From: DASRTE01 sp035316885
Lineage (GTDB): Bacteria; Actinomycetota; Actinomycetes; Jiangellales; Jiangellaceae
DNA length: 5,368 nucleotides
Reading direction: 5' to 3'
Assembly: GCA_035316885.1 (NCBI GenBank)
Contig: DATHII010000125.1
Span: 1-5,368 of the forward strand
Position 1 is the stretch's first letter; the number at the start of each line of letters is the position of its first letter. The translations under genes were made by a program, and so were the position numbers. The notes under the pieces were generated by a model. The model did not search any database, was not told where the DNA came from, and saw nothing but the letters and a program-made list of their open reading frames with translations. Below, piece by piece: positions 1-5,008 of the stretch.

Positions 1-185
1 TCTGACCCCGGCTCATCCGCCGTGGCCCAGACCGCCTGGGCACTGGTGATCTTCGCCACCCTGCTCGGCGGGATGGCGTGGGCCCTGCTCGGCAGCCCGC
101 ACGCGCCGTCCACGACGAGGAAACCGAAACGCTGCGAACCAGCCGGCCCACCCGCGTCCCGGCACCGAGCGCTACCGACACCTGA
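1..185 (+). CDS. 3' end of a membrane protein gene (partial, apparent frame switch)
   Basis: Only the C-terminus is in the window. In the frame of base 1 the first ~35 codons encode one clear transmembrane helix (about bases 34-96, residues like TAWALVIFATLLGGMAWALLG split by Gly) with high G/C in third positions. From about base 105 that frame becomes unlike protein (many Pro, Arg, Thr) and would run on to 771 across the antisense dehydratase gene. In the frame of base 3 the sequence from about base 110 reads as a plausible charged tail (VHDEETETLRTSRP, then PSATDT) and stops at TGA 183-185, just before the convergent dehydratase gene ends. I infer a gene with a last helix and a hydrophilic tail, joined by a one-base shift near 100-115. 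The shift could be a sequence error, a real mutation or, less likely, recoding; no classic slippery heptamer is visible. The protein family cannot be told from this fragment. Confidence 0.5.
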
Positions 186-214
186 CCACCCAGCCGGTGT
201 GCGCATCGGTCAGG
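181..214. terminator. Hairpin between convergent genes, containing both stop codons
   Basis: CCTGACC (181-187) and GGTCAGG (208-214) are perfect 7-base inverted repeats around a 20-base loop. Inside or competing with it, CACC (187-190) can pair with GGTG (196-199). The TGA at 183-185 ends the plus-strand gene and TCA at 210-212 is the reverse complement of the dehydratase stop, so the two stops sit in mirror positions in the arms. There is no T tract on either side. A role as a two-way terminator is inferred from its place between convergent genes. Confidence 0.5.
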
Positions 215-1154
215 GCAGCGTCGCCGTGTTCGCGCCGCAGACCACGACGACCACCGTGTCGCCGGGCTGCGGCACGAACGCGCCACTGAGCAGACCGGCG
301 AAGGCCACGGCCCCGCCGGGCTCGGTGGCGACGCGGCATCGCTCCCACAGGACGTGCTGGGCATCGACGATGGCATCGTCGGAGACGCCGCGCACACCGA
401 TTCCCGCTTCTCGGAGCACCTGGAAGCCGATTCGGCCGGCCCGGCGGGCGCCCGTACTGTCGGCCGCAATCCCGCCGACCTCGACATCGACTGGCTCGCC
501 GGCAGCAAGCGCAGCCGCGAGCGTAGGGCACGAGGTCGGCTCGATCGGCACGACGGACGGCCCACCGTCCCGACAGGCCAGGGTCACCCCCGAGGCCAGC
601 CCTCCGCCGCCGACGGTCACGAGCACCGCGGACGCGTCCGGCACCTGCTCGCGTAGCTCGAGCCCGAGGGTCCCCTGGCCGGCAACCACCGCCGGCTCGT
701 CGAAAGCGTGCACGCTGGTCACATCGAGATCCGCCGCATACGTCTGTGCCGCGACCACTGCCTCGTCGTAGTAGCCGTCGACGACATGCACCTGCGCCCC
801 GTACGACGCGATACGTGCAACCTTGGCGGTCGGTGATGTCGCGGGCACGAAGACGGTCGCCGGAACGCTGAGACGGGTCGCCGCCCACGCCACCGCGGCC
901 CCATGGTTGCCGCCCGACGCGGCCACGACGCCGGCCGGCGGAATGTCCCGGGTGAGAAGCGCGTTGAGCGCACCTCGCGGCTTGAAGGAGCCCGTGTGCT
1001 GGGTGTGCTCCAACTTGAGGATCACGAGGGCAGCGACGCCGAAGTCCTCGCCACGCAACTCGAGAACCGGAGTACGGCGGATCTTCCCGGCCAGCCGGAT
1101 GGCCGCGGCCTGAACGTCGGCCGTGCTGGGCGCCTGTCCAGGCGGCGAGGTCAC
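210..1154 (-). CDS. PLP-dependent threonine/serine dehydratase (ammonia-lyase), fold type II
   Basis: The 314-residue protein belongs to the threonine dehydratase / serine racemase family, cytosolic enzymes that deaminate L-threonine to 2-oxobutanoate or L-serine to pyruvate. The PLP-lysine motif TGSFKPRGA is at residues 54-62 (Lys58), the substrate-carboxylate loop SGGNHG at 80-85, and the glycine-rich phosphate-binding loop GGGGL at 182-186. Near the C-terminus VVCGAN (304-309) is where the family usually has SGG or CGG; Cys306 should face the pyridine nitrogen. The length fits the short catabolic or racemase-like forms: the C-terminal ACT-type regulatory domain of biosynthetic IlvA is absent, so isoleucine feedback control is not expected. 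The start is GTG at 1152-1154. No Shine-Dalgarno sequence precedes it, but a TAACAT hexamer ends six bases upstream, which suggests a leaderless mRNA. It stands alone on its strand, divergent from the CARDB gene. Family is clear; true substrate (Thr, Ser or a hydroxy-amino acid) is not. Confidence 0.92.
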   Translation of the reverse strand: MTSPPGQAPSTADVQAAAIRLAGKIRRTPVLELRGEDFGVAALVILKLEHTQHTGSFKPRGALNALLTRDIPPAGVVAASGGNHGAAVAWAATRLSVPATVFVPATSPTAKVARIASYGAQVHVVDGYYDEAVVAAQTYAADLDVTSVHAFDEPAVVAGQGTLGLELREQVPDASAVLVTVGGGGLASGVTLACRDGGPSVVPIEPTSCPTLAAALAAGEPVDVEVGGIAADSTGARRAGRIGFQVLREAGIGVRGVSDDAIVDAQHVLWERCRVATEPGGAVAFAGLLSGAFVPQPGDTVVVVVCGANTATLP

Positions 1155-1160
1155 GCTGGG

Positions 1161-1166
1161 ATGTTA
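1161..1166 (-). promoter_or_regulatory. Putative -10 box for leaderless dehydratase transcript
   Basis: On the minus strand TAACAT fits the actinobacterial TANNNT -10 pattern and lies six bases before the GTG start, which would place the transcription start at or next to the start codon. A -35-like GTGACC lies at 1188-1193, but the 21-base spacer is longer than usual. The absence of a ribosome binding site supports leaderless translation. Prediction from sequence only. Confidence 0.4.
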
Positions 1167-1185
1167 ACGATTGCCGCGATCTCGG

Positions 1186-1196
1186 CCGGTCACCGG
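1186..1196. repeat. 11-base palindrome in divergent spacer (possible operator)
   Basis: CCGGT (1186-1190) and ACCGG (1192-1196) are inverted around a single C. The site lies between the two predicted divergent -10 hexamers, where a regulator could affect both genes. It is short and made of bases common in this genome, so chance is quite possible. Confidence 0.25.
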
Positions 1197-1220
1197 ACGT
1201 CGCAGCCCGTGGATGGCTCC

Positions 1221-1226
1221 TACAAT
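1221..1226 (+). promoter_or_regulatory. Putative -10 box of the CARDB-domain gene
   Basis: TACAAT is a good TANNNT match and stands out in GC-rich surroundings. Transcription would begin near 1233, leaving a leader of roughly 25 bases that includes the GGAG site before the chosen start. No convincing -35 box is seen, which is common in actinomycetes. Confidence 0.45.
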
Positions 1227-1246
1227 CGATGGTGCACGGAGGCCGT

Positions 1247-1250
1247 GGAG
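1247..1250 (+). promoter_or_regulatory. Ribosome binding site that decides the CARDB gene start
   Basis: GGAG is followed by six bases and then GTG at 1257, a normal spacing. The other in-frame GTG at 1245 has GGAGG (1238-1242) only two bases before it, which is too close. This favours 1257, giving a product four residues shorter. Confidence 0.5.
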
Positions 1251-1256
1251 ACGACC

Positions 1257-1655
1257 GTGACCGATGTTGGCAAGGCGGACCTCGCAGTAGGGCTGATCCG
1301 GACTCGGGGCGCCGGCGATCGTCCCGCGGAGGAAGGTGTCGGCATCCTCCCGCATGTGGCGGAGGTCACCGCCACCATCGCGAACGTCGGGGATACCGTC
1401 GCGGGCGAGACGACTACGCGCTTCTGGGTGCGGGGCGCCGACATCGACCGGGAACTGCGGATCGTCCACACCCCTGAACTGCTTCCTGGCGACGAGTTGG
1501 AGGTCACCGCTCTCTGGGACGTGCGGGACCGGCAAGGCACATACGTGATCACGGTGACAGCCGACGCATTCTCACAGATCGACGAGGTCCGCAAGGACAA
1601 CAACTCGGCGACGGCCCACGTCGCGGTTCTGGGTTCCCGCGTCGAACTGGTATAG
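1257..1655 (+). CDS. Stand-alone CARDB (Ig-like fold) domain protein, no signal peptide
   Basis: The 132-residue product is almost entirely one CARDB domain (cell-adhesion-related domain found in bacteria), a seven-stranded Ig-like beta sandwich. Signs in order: ADLAV opening strand (7-11); EVTATIANVGDTVAG (36-50), the typical 'T..v.N.G...a' segment; RFWVRG (55-60); LLPGDELEVTALWDV (75-89), matching the 'L.pG....v...W' step; GTYVITVTAD (94-103); and EVRKDNNSATAHVAV (110-124), the hallmark 'E.dE.NN.....v.V' ending in which the second acidic residue is Lys113-Asp114 here. Family members are usually repeats in secreted or surface proteins. This one has no signal peptide, transmembrane segment or anchor with either GTG start, nor a credible one from the ATG at 1161, which would lie upstream of the predicted promoter. 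It may act inside the cell or be exported by a non-classical route; function is unknown. It is its own transcription unit, divergent from the dehydratase and convergent with the ligase. Confidence 0.82.
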   Translation: MTDVGKADLAVGLIRTRGAGDRPAEEGVGILPHVAEVTATIANVGDTVAGETTTRFWVRGADIDRELRIVHTPELLPGDELEVTALWDVRDRQGTYVITVTADAFSQIDEVRKDNNSATAHVAVLGSRVELV

Positions 1656-1659
1656 CCGA

Positions 1660-1676
1660 AGCGCTGGTCCAGCGCT
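1660..1676. terminator. 17-base palindrome between convergent genes, likely two-way terminator
   Basis: AGCGCTGG (1660-1667) and CCAGCGCT (1669-1676) are perfect 8-base inverted repeats around one T. As RNA the inner bases would open to form the loop, leaving a strong GC-rich stem of six or so pairs. It begins five bases after the CARDB stop and ends twelve bases before the ligase stop. No T tract follows, as is usual for high-GC bacterial terminators. Confidence 0.6.
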
Positions 1677-1688
1677 GCAAAGGGCGAC

Positions 1689-3227
1689 TCAGCGGGCCTC
1701 GCCTGGCGGTGCTGGGATCGGGAGATCACGAAGCAGGGCGTTCTTGTCGGGCTTGCCGCCGGGAGTGAGTGGAACGTCGGCGATGACGGTGAATGTCGTG
1801 GGGACACTGGCGGCGCCGAGTTCGACGCGGACCAGGGACGACAGCGCGTCCGGATCGGGTGCCCGACCGTCGCGGGGCACCACGAAGGCGTGGATCGCCT
1901 CACCGGTGCGCCTGTCCTGCGCTCCGACCACATACGCCTGGTCGACGTCCGGGTGCCCTGCGAGGACCCGTTCGATCGGGGCAGCGTAGTGGACGTGCGC
2001 GTCAACCATGATCACGTCACGGGCCCGGCCGGTCAGGTGGAGGAAGCCGTCGGGCGTCAGATGGCCGAGGTCGCGGGTGTCCAGCCAGCCGTCCCGTAAC
2101 ACCTCACCGGTCCGGGCCGCGTCGTCGCCCCAGTAGCCCGCCATCAGTTGTGGTGAGCGTGCGAAGATCTGGCCGATTCCACCGGCCGGCACCGGCCGGC
2201 CCTCCGTATCGCGGACGCTGACCTCGACGTGCGGAAGCACCTTCCCGACCGACTCCAGTGCCGCGCCGGGCGAGCGCGCGATGTGGTCGGGCGTGAGCAG
2301 TGAGATCATTCCGGACTCGCTCTGCCCGTACCCCTGCCAGACCACCGGGCCGAGTCGGGCCACCGCGTCGGCGAGAAGTCGCGGAGTGGCCGGCGAGCCG
2401 GAGACCACCAGGGCACGCAGGCCAGTGACGTCAACCGGCTGCTCACGGAGCACGTCGAGCATCCGGTGCAGGGCGGGTACGGGTGTGAGGGAACCGGTGA
2501 TCCGATGACGCTCGATCGCGTGCGCCAGAGCCTGCCGCGCTTCAGCGGCGACGACTACCGTGCCGCCGACCAGCAGACTGCGCCCGGCGAAGGTGATCAT
2601 CACCGGCATGGACCAGGTACCGAAGACCAGGCAACGCTCGAAGCAGGAGATCAGCCTCGCCAGGTCCGGTGGCCATCGGGCCGGATCGAAGGCCGGGTGC
2701 AGCGCTTCGTACGACCAGGCGCAGCCCTTGGGCCGCCCGCTGCTGCCGCTGGTGAAGTTCACCCGGGCGACATCGAGCGCCCGGGCCGCCACGGTGATCG
2801 GCCGGCCGTCATCGGGCGCCGCTAGGAGGTCGTCCGCACCGGGACAGTCGCCGAGGGAGAGTACGGCGGCGGGACCGGCGATATCGAAGAGCTCCGGCGT
2901 CGCGGTCGCAGCGTCGACGACGACCGCATCAACCCGCTTGCTGAGCACACCTGCGAGCTGCGACTCAGTCCATTCCGGTCGTACGCCTACGACGACGCAA
3001 CCGAGGGCGAACGCGGCCACGTGCGCGGCGAACGCCTCCGGGGTGAGGGAGGTATCCATGGCGACGACTCGGCCCGGCCCCAATCCTGCGCGGCGCAGGC
3101 CGGCCGTCACGCGGCGGACCATCGCCAGCGTCTCGTCGTACGAGACATGTCGCCGTTCATGCTCGAACGCCGTGCGTTCGGGTGCCTCGACCAGGGCGTC
3201 GAGGAGCGTCTGCGGAAAGAGACTCAT
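1689..3227 (-). CDS. ANL-superfamily acyl-CoA synthetase / acyl-AMP ligase
   Basis: This 512-residue adenylate-forming enzyme should activate a carboxylic acid with ATP to an acyl-AMP and pass it to CoA or a carrier thiol. Core motifs: P-loop NFTSGSSGRPKG (157-168); aromatic/adenine motif YGQSESG (300-306); WLDTRDLG (381-388), with Asp386 as the ribose-binding Asp; hinge GRARD (400-404), with Arg401 and Asp404; and LTPGGKPDK (487-495), with catalytic Lys492. The enzyme therefore looks active. After the hinge the usual glycine-containing stretch (like 'I.sGG.NvyP.EvE') reads MVDAHVHYAAPIER (407-420): the glycines are Asp-Ala and two His are present, in the loop that lines the pantetheine channel. 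The substrate acid cannot be read from sequence. It is the last gene of the operon; its ATG overlaps the TGA of the preceding gene (ATGA, 3224-3227) and no good ribosome binding site is seen, so translational coupling is likely. Confidence 0.9.
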   Translation of the reverse strand: MSLFPQTLLDALVEAPERTAFEHERRHVSYDETLAMVRRVTAGLRRAGLGPGRVVAMDTSLTPEAFAAHVAAFALGCVVVGVRPEWTESQLAGVLSKRVDAVVVDAATATPELFDIAGPAAVLSLGDCPGADDLLAAPDDGRPITVAARALDVARVNFTSGSSGRPKGCAWSYEALHPAFDPARWPPDLARLISCFERCLVFGTWSMPVMITFAGRSLLVGGTVVVAAEARQALAHAIERHRITGSLTPVPALHRMLDVLREQPVDVTGLRALVVSGSPATPRLLADAVARLGPVVWQGYGQSESGMISLLTPDHIARSPGAALESVGKVLPHVEVSVRDTEGRPVPAGGIGQIFARSPQLMAGYWGDDAARTGEVLRDGWLDTRDLGHLTPDGFLHLTGRARDVIMVDAHVHYAAPIERVLAGHPDVDQAYVVGAQDRRTGEAIHAFVVPRDGRAPDPDALSSLVRVELGAASVPTTFTVIADVPLTPGGKPDKNALLRDLPIPAPPGEAR

Positions 3228-3700
3228 GACCCGACGCGACGGTCTTGCGCGCCCGAGTGAGTTCCGCTGCTACCGGCACGTAGCAACCGAGCCGCCCTCC
3301 GGCTCAATGGAGTGAGCAGGAGGAAACCGCCGGCGAGGAGCCCGGCGGTGACTAACCATTCGTTGGAGCCACTGGGTGGATAGACCTGGGTCCGCCGGCC
3401 GGTGTCCACGGCGGGAACCCGCCGGCCGGGCCGAAGCGTGTCACGGTCGCTGCCGTACAGATACACGTCGGCTCTGACCTCGCCGTTGCTGCGCGGGTGG
3501 AAGGTGCCAGACCAGGAGCACGACTCGTGGCCCAGGTGCCCGACGCAGCTCATCTGCTCGGCGAGGAATGTGCCAGCGTCTCCGTCCGCCCGCGCGGCGC
3601 GGACGACAGGGACCACGTTCGGGAGCGATAGCAGCAGCAGCAGGGAGCCGACCGTCGTCGCGACGGCCACAGAGAATCCCGACGCTCGGGTGGCCCTCAT
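3224..3700 (-). CDS. Two-helix membrane protein with external Cys pair, unknown function
   Basis: The 158-residue product has a short basic N-terminus (MRATRASG), a transmembrane helix at about 9-34, a polar segment at about 35-114, a second helix at about 115-132 and a basic tail (SRRAARLLRAG). By the positive-inside rule both ends are cytoplasmic and the ~80-residue middle is outside. That middle holds Cys52 and Cys61 in MSCVGHLGHESCSWSGTF, which could form a disulfide, followed by a Gly/Asp-rich beta-like stretch ending in VYPPSGSNEW (107-116). The layout recalls small actinobacterial membrane proteins of the DUF3592-like type, but I do not assign a family. The ATG at 3698-3700 overlaps the TGA of the upstream gene (ATGA), and its own TGA overlaps the ligase ATG, so it is translated as the middle of a coupled trio. 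A different, longer reading through the same frame to 4279 would overlap the upstream gene completely and is rejected. Confidence 0.75.
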   Translation of the reverse strand: MRATRASGFSVAVATTVGSLLLLLSLPNVVPVVRAARADGDAGTFLAEQMSCVGHLGHESCSWSGTFHPRSNGEVRADVYLYGSDRDTLRPGRRVPAVDTGRRTQVYPPSGSNEWLVTAGLLAGGFLLLTPLSRRAARLLRAGSSGTHSGAQDRRVGS

Positions 3701-4242
3701 GCCTGGGCGTATGCGCAGGAACACGTCGGCGTGGCCAGCGCCGCGCCCGACGGCCGCCGGTGCAGCACCATGGCGACGACCATCGGGATGAAGACGACCG
3801 TGTTGTAGAACAGGTGCAGCTCCACGCGCGGGACCACAAGCTGGACGACACTCGTCGGTACCGCGTTGCCCAGCAGAAAGACGCCGCTCTGCGCCTGCAC
3901 GAGCAGGATCAGATGCTCGATGTGGTGCCACACCTGGATGCCGAGCGCGATGGTCCACCAGGTGCGTGCCTGCCCGGAGAATCCGGGGCGTAGCAGGATG
4001 AAACCGACGAGCATGATGACGGCATAGGCGTAATGCAGCGCCTCGGACGTGACCAGCCATGGGAACCATGTGCCGAGCACGCCCCGCGCTTCCGGAATGG
4101 GCCACCCGAGGACGTAGATCTGGATGGCCTGGGCGATGTGCTCGGCCCAGTGGGCCAGCACGATGACGAGAAAAACGTTGAGGGCCGTGCGATGGCCCCG
4201 GGTGTTGACGAATGTGAACCAGTGCTTGAGTGTCGTGGTCAT
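3697..4242 (-). CDS. Four-helix membrane protein rich in intramembrane His/Glu, unknown family
   Basis: The 181-residue product has about four transmembrane helices: 19-43, 62-86, 95-117 and 140-161. Each carries paired His and Glu in or near the membrane: HWAEH (31-35) in helix 1, EALH (67-70) in helix 2, WHHIEH (105-110) in helix 3 and ELH (141-143) in helix 4. Charged residues are costly in helices, so such a set suggests metal ligands or proton carriers. With the N-terminus inside, all four groups fall in the outer half of the membrane. Other marks are GWPIPEARG (46-54) and PRVELHLFYN (138-147). I recognise no named family; membrane di-metal oxygenases and quinone- or heme-binding proteins are possible comparisons. 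The start is ATG 4240-4242 behind a good ribosome binding site. It follows the sulfotransferase by 73 bases and overlaps the next gene by ATGA at 3697-3700. Confidence 0.78.
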   Translation of the reverse strand: MTTTLKHWFTFVNTRGHRTALNVFLVIVLAHWAEHIAQAIQIYVLGWPIPEARGVLGTWFPWLVTSEALHYAYAVIMLVGFILLRPGFSGQARTWWTIALGIQVWHHIEHLILLVQAQSGVFLLGNAVPTSVVQLVVPRVELHLFYNTVVFIPMVVAMVLHRRPSGAALATPTCSCAYAQA

Positions 4243-4250
4243 CCGCTCGT

Positions 4251-4256
4251 CTCCTC
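4251..4256 (-). promoter_or_regulatory. Ribosome binding site of the His/Glu-rich membrane protein gene
   Basis: GAGGAG on the minus strand ends eight bases before ATG 4242. It is the only strong site for the coupled three-gene block, so initiation here may set the output of all three. The rest of the 73-base spacer (4243-4315) shows no clear promoter or terminator; a 4-base-stem hairpin (GGTG/CACC) is too weak to call. Confidence 0.6.
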
Positions 4257-4315
4257 ACATCCGGCCCGCGGTGACGCACCTGACCTATCCACGAGTCCGT
4301 GCCCGCAGCGGTTCA

Positions 4316-5008
4316 TCAATCCGTGACCGTCGCGGGATGGGGCGAGACGGCGCCCTCGGCAAGGCGATCCCGTACCCGCCCCCAGAACGCCGCCGGGTCG
4401 TTCAGACGAGGAAACTCCTCGTCTGGCAGGTCCGTCCCGAGGAAGTCGCACAGCGGTCCCCAGCCTTCGCTGACCTCGACGACGAGCAGCCGTTCGGAAG
4501 GTATCTCCTCACGAACTGCCGCGTTGTGCCGGAGGAATGCGCGCTTGGCCCAGTCGCGGTCGTCGAACCGTCCCTCCAGGAACGGCCCGTCCCACACCAG
4601 CTTCCGGTTGAACGCGTGCATCGTCGCAATGCCGGGGATTCTCCGTAAGGCCTCGTCCGCCAGCGGGCTTTCGGTTCCGCCCCCGAACAGCTGGTAGATC
4701 GTGTCGCGCACGCTGTCGTACCAACGCTCGGGATCTCGTACGGTCAAGATCACTTTGGCATCGGGATAGTAGGCGGTCAGCTCCCGCCAGAACGCTGCTC
4801 CCGGCCAGTCGACGCTCGACTCGTACCCCGCGAAGACCGCGTCCCAGTCGACCGTTGCACCATCCGCTGCGGCCTCCCACAACGGCAGGCGCTCCCGGTG
4901 GTCGAGCACGTTGCGCATGTGGAAGCACGGACCGAACCCGAGCCGCTCGAGAGCGGCGTTCAACGAGAGCGTGCCCGTTCGGCCGACACCGACACCGATC
5001 ACCTTCAT
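4316..5008 (-). CDS. Sulfotransferase family protein (PAPS-dependent, Sulfotransf_4 type)
   Basis: The 230-residue protein should transfer a sulfonate group from PAPS to a hydroxyl or amine of an unknown acceptor. The N-terminal VIGVGVGRTGTLSL (3-16) is the 5'-phosphosulfate loop, and VILTVRDPERWYDS (86-99) is the strand and loop that bind the 3'-phosphate, with Arg91 and Ser99 as the expected contacts. Between them GPCFHM (26-31) and GYESSVDWPGAAFW (61-74) are typical of this family of short bacterial sulfotransferases, and the length is normal. No signal peptide is seen, so it should act in the cytoplasm, where PAPS is made. The start is ATG 5006-5008 with AGGAGG nine bases upstream. It lies just downstream of a P450 gene on the same strand, so a hydroxylated P450 product is an attractive but unproven acceptor. 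Confidence 0.9.
   Translation of the reverse strand: MKVIGVGVGRTGTLSLNAALERLGFGPCFHMRNVLDHRERLPLWEAAADGATVDWDAVFAGYESSVDWPGAAFWRELTAYYPDAKVILTVRDPERWYDSVRDTIYQLFGGGTESPLADEALRRIPGIATMHAFNRKLVWDGPFLEGRFDDRDWAKRAFLRHNAAVREEIPSERLLVVEVSEGWGPLCDFLGTDLPDEEFPRLNDPAAFWGRVRDRLAEGAVSPHPATVTD

Noticed and set aside
22..771. Long plus-strand open frame continuing the left-edge protein to 249 residues
   Set aside because: Beyond about base 110 it is low-complexity and mostly antisense to the well-supported dehydratase gene.
903..1256. Upstream extension of the CARDB gene frame
   Set aside because: It overlaps the start of the dehydratase gene on the other strand and gives no domain or signal peptide; a promoter-like TACAAT and a ribosome binding site point to a start near 1257.
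2181..2200. Perfect tandem 10-base repeat ACCGGCCGGC x2
   Set aside because: It lies in the ligase gene and codes for an ordinary segment (GRPVPAGG) common in this family; chance in GC-rich codons explains it.
2560..3315. Long plus-strand open frame opposite the ligase gene
   Set aside because: Residue mix rich in Arg, Ser, Thr and Ala with no motifs; it is the antisense shadow of the ligase in high-GC DNA.
3224..4279. 351-residue minus-strand frame covering two genes
   Set aside because: Only its last 158 residues are plausible protein; the rest overlaps the four-helix membrane protein gene, which has the right coding signal and ribosome binding site.
4243..4315. Possible promoter or terminator in the spacer after the sulfotransferase
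   Set aside because: Only a very weak 4-base-stem hairpin and no clear -10/-35 pair; the spacing fits continued transcription of the operon.
4124..4648. Plus-strand open frame across the sulfotransferase end and spacer
   Set aside because: No recognisable domain, and antisense to two supported genes.
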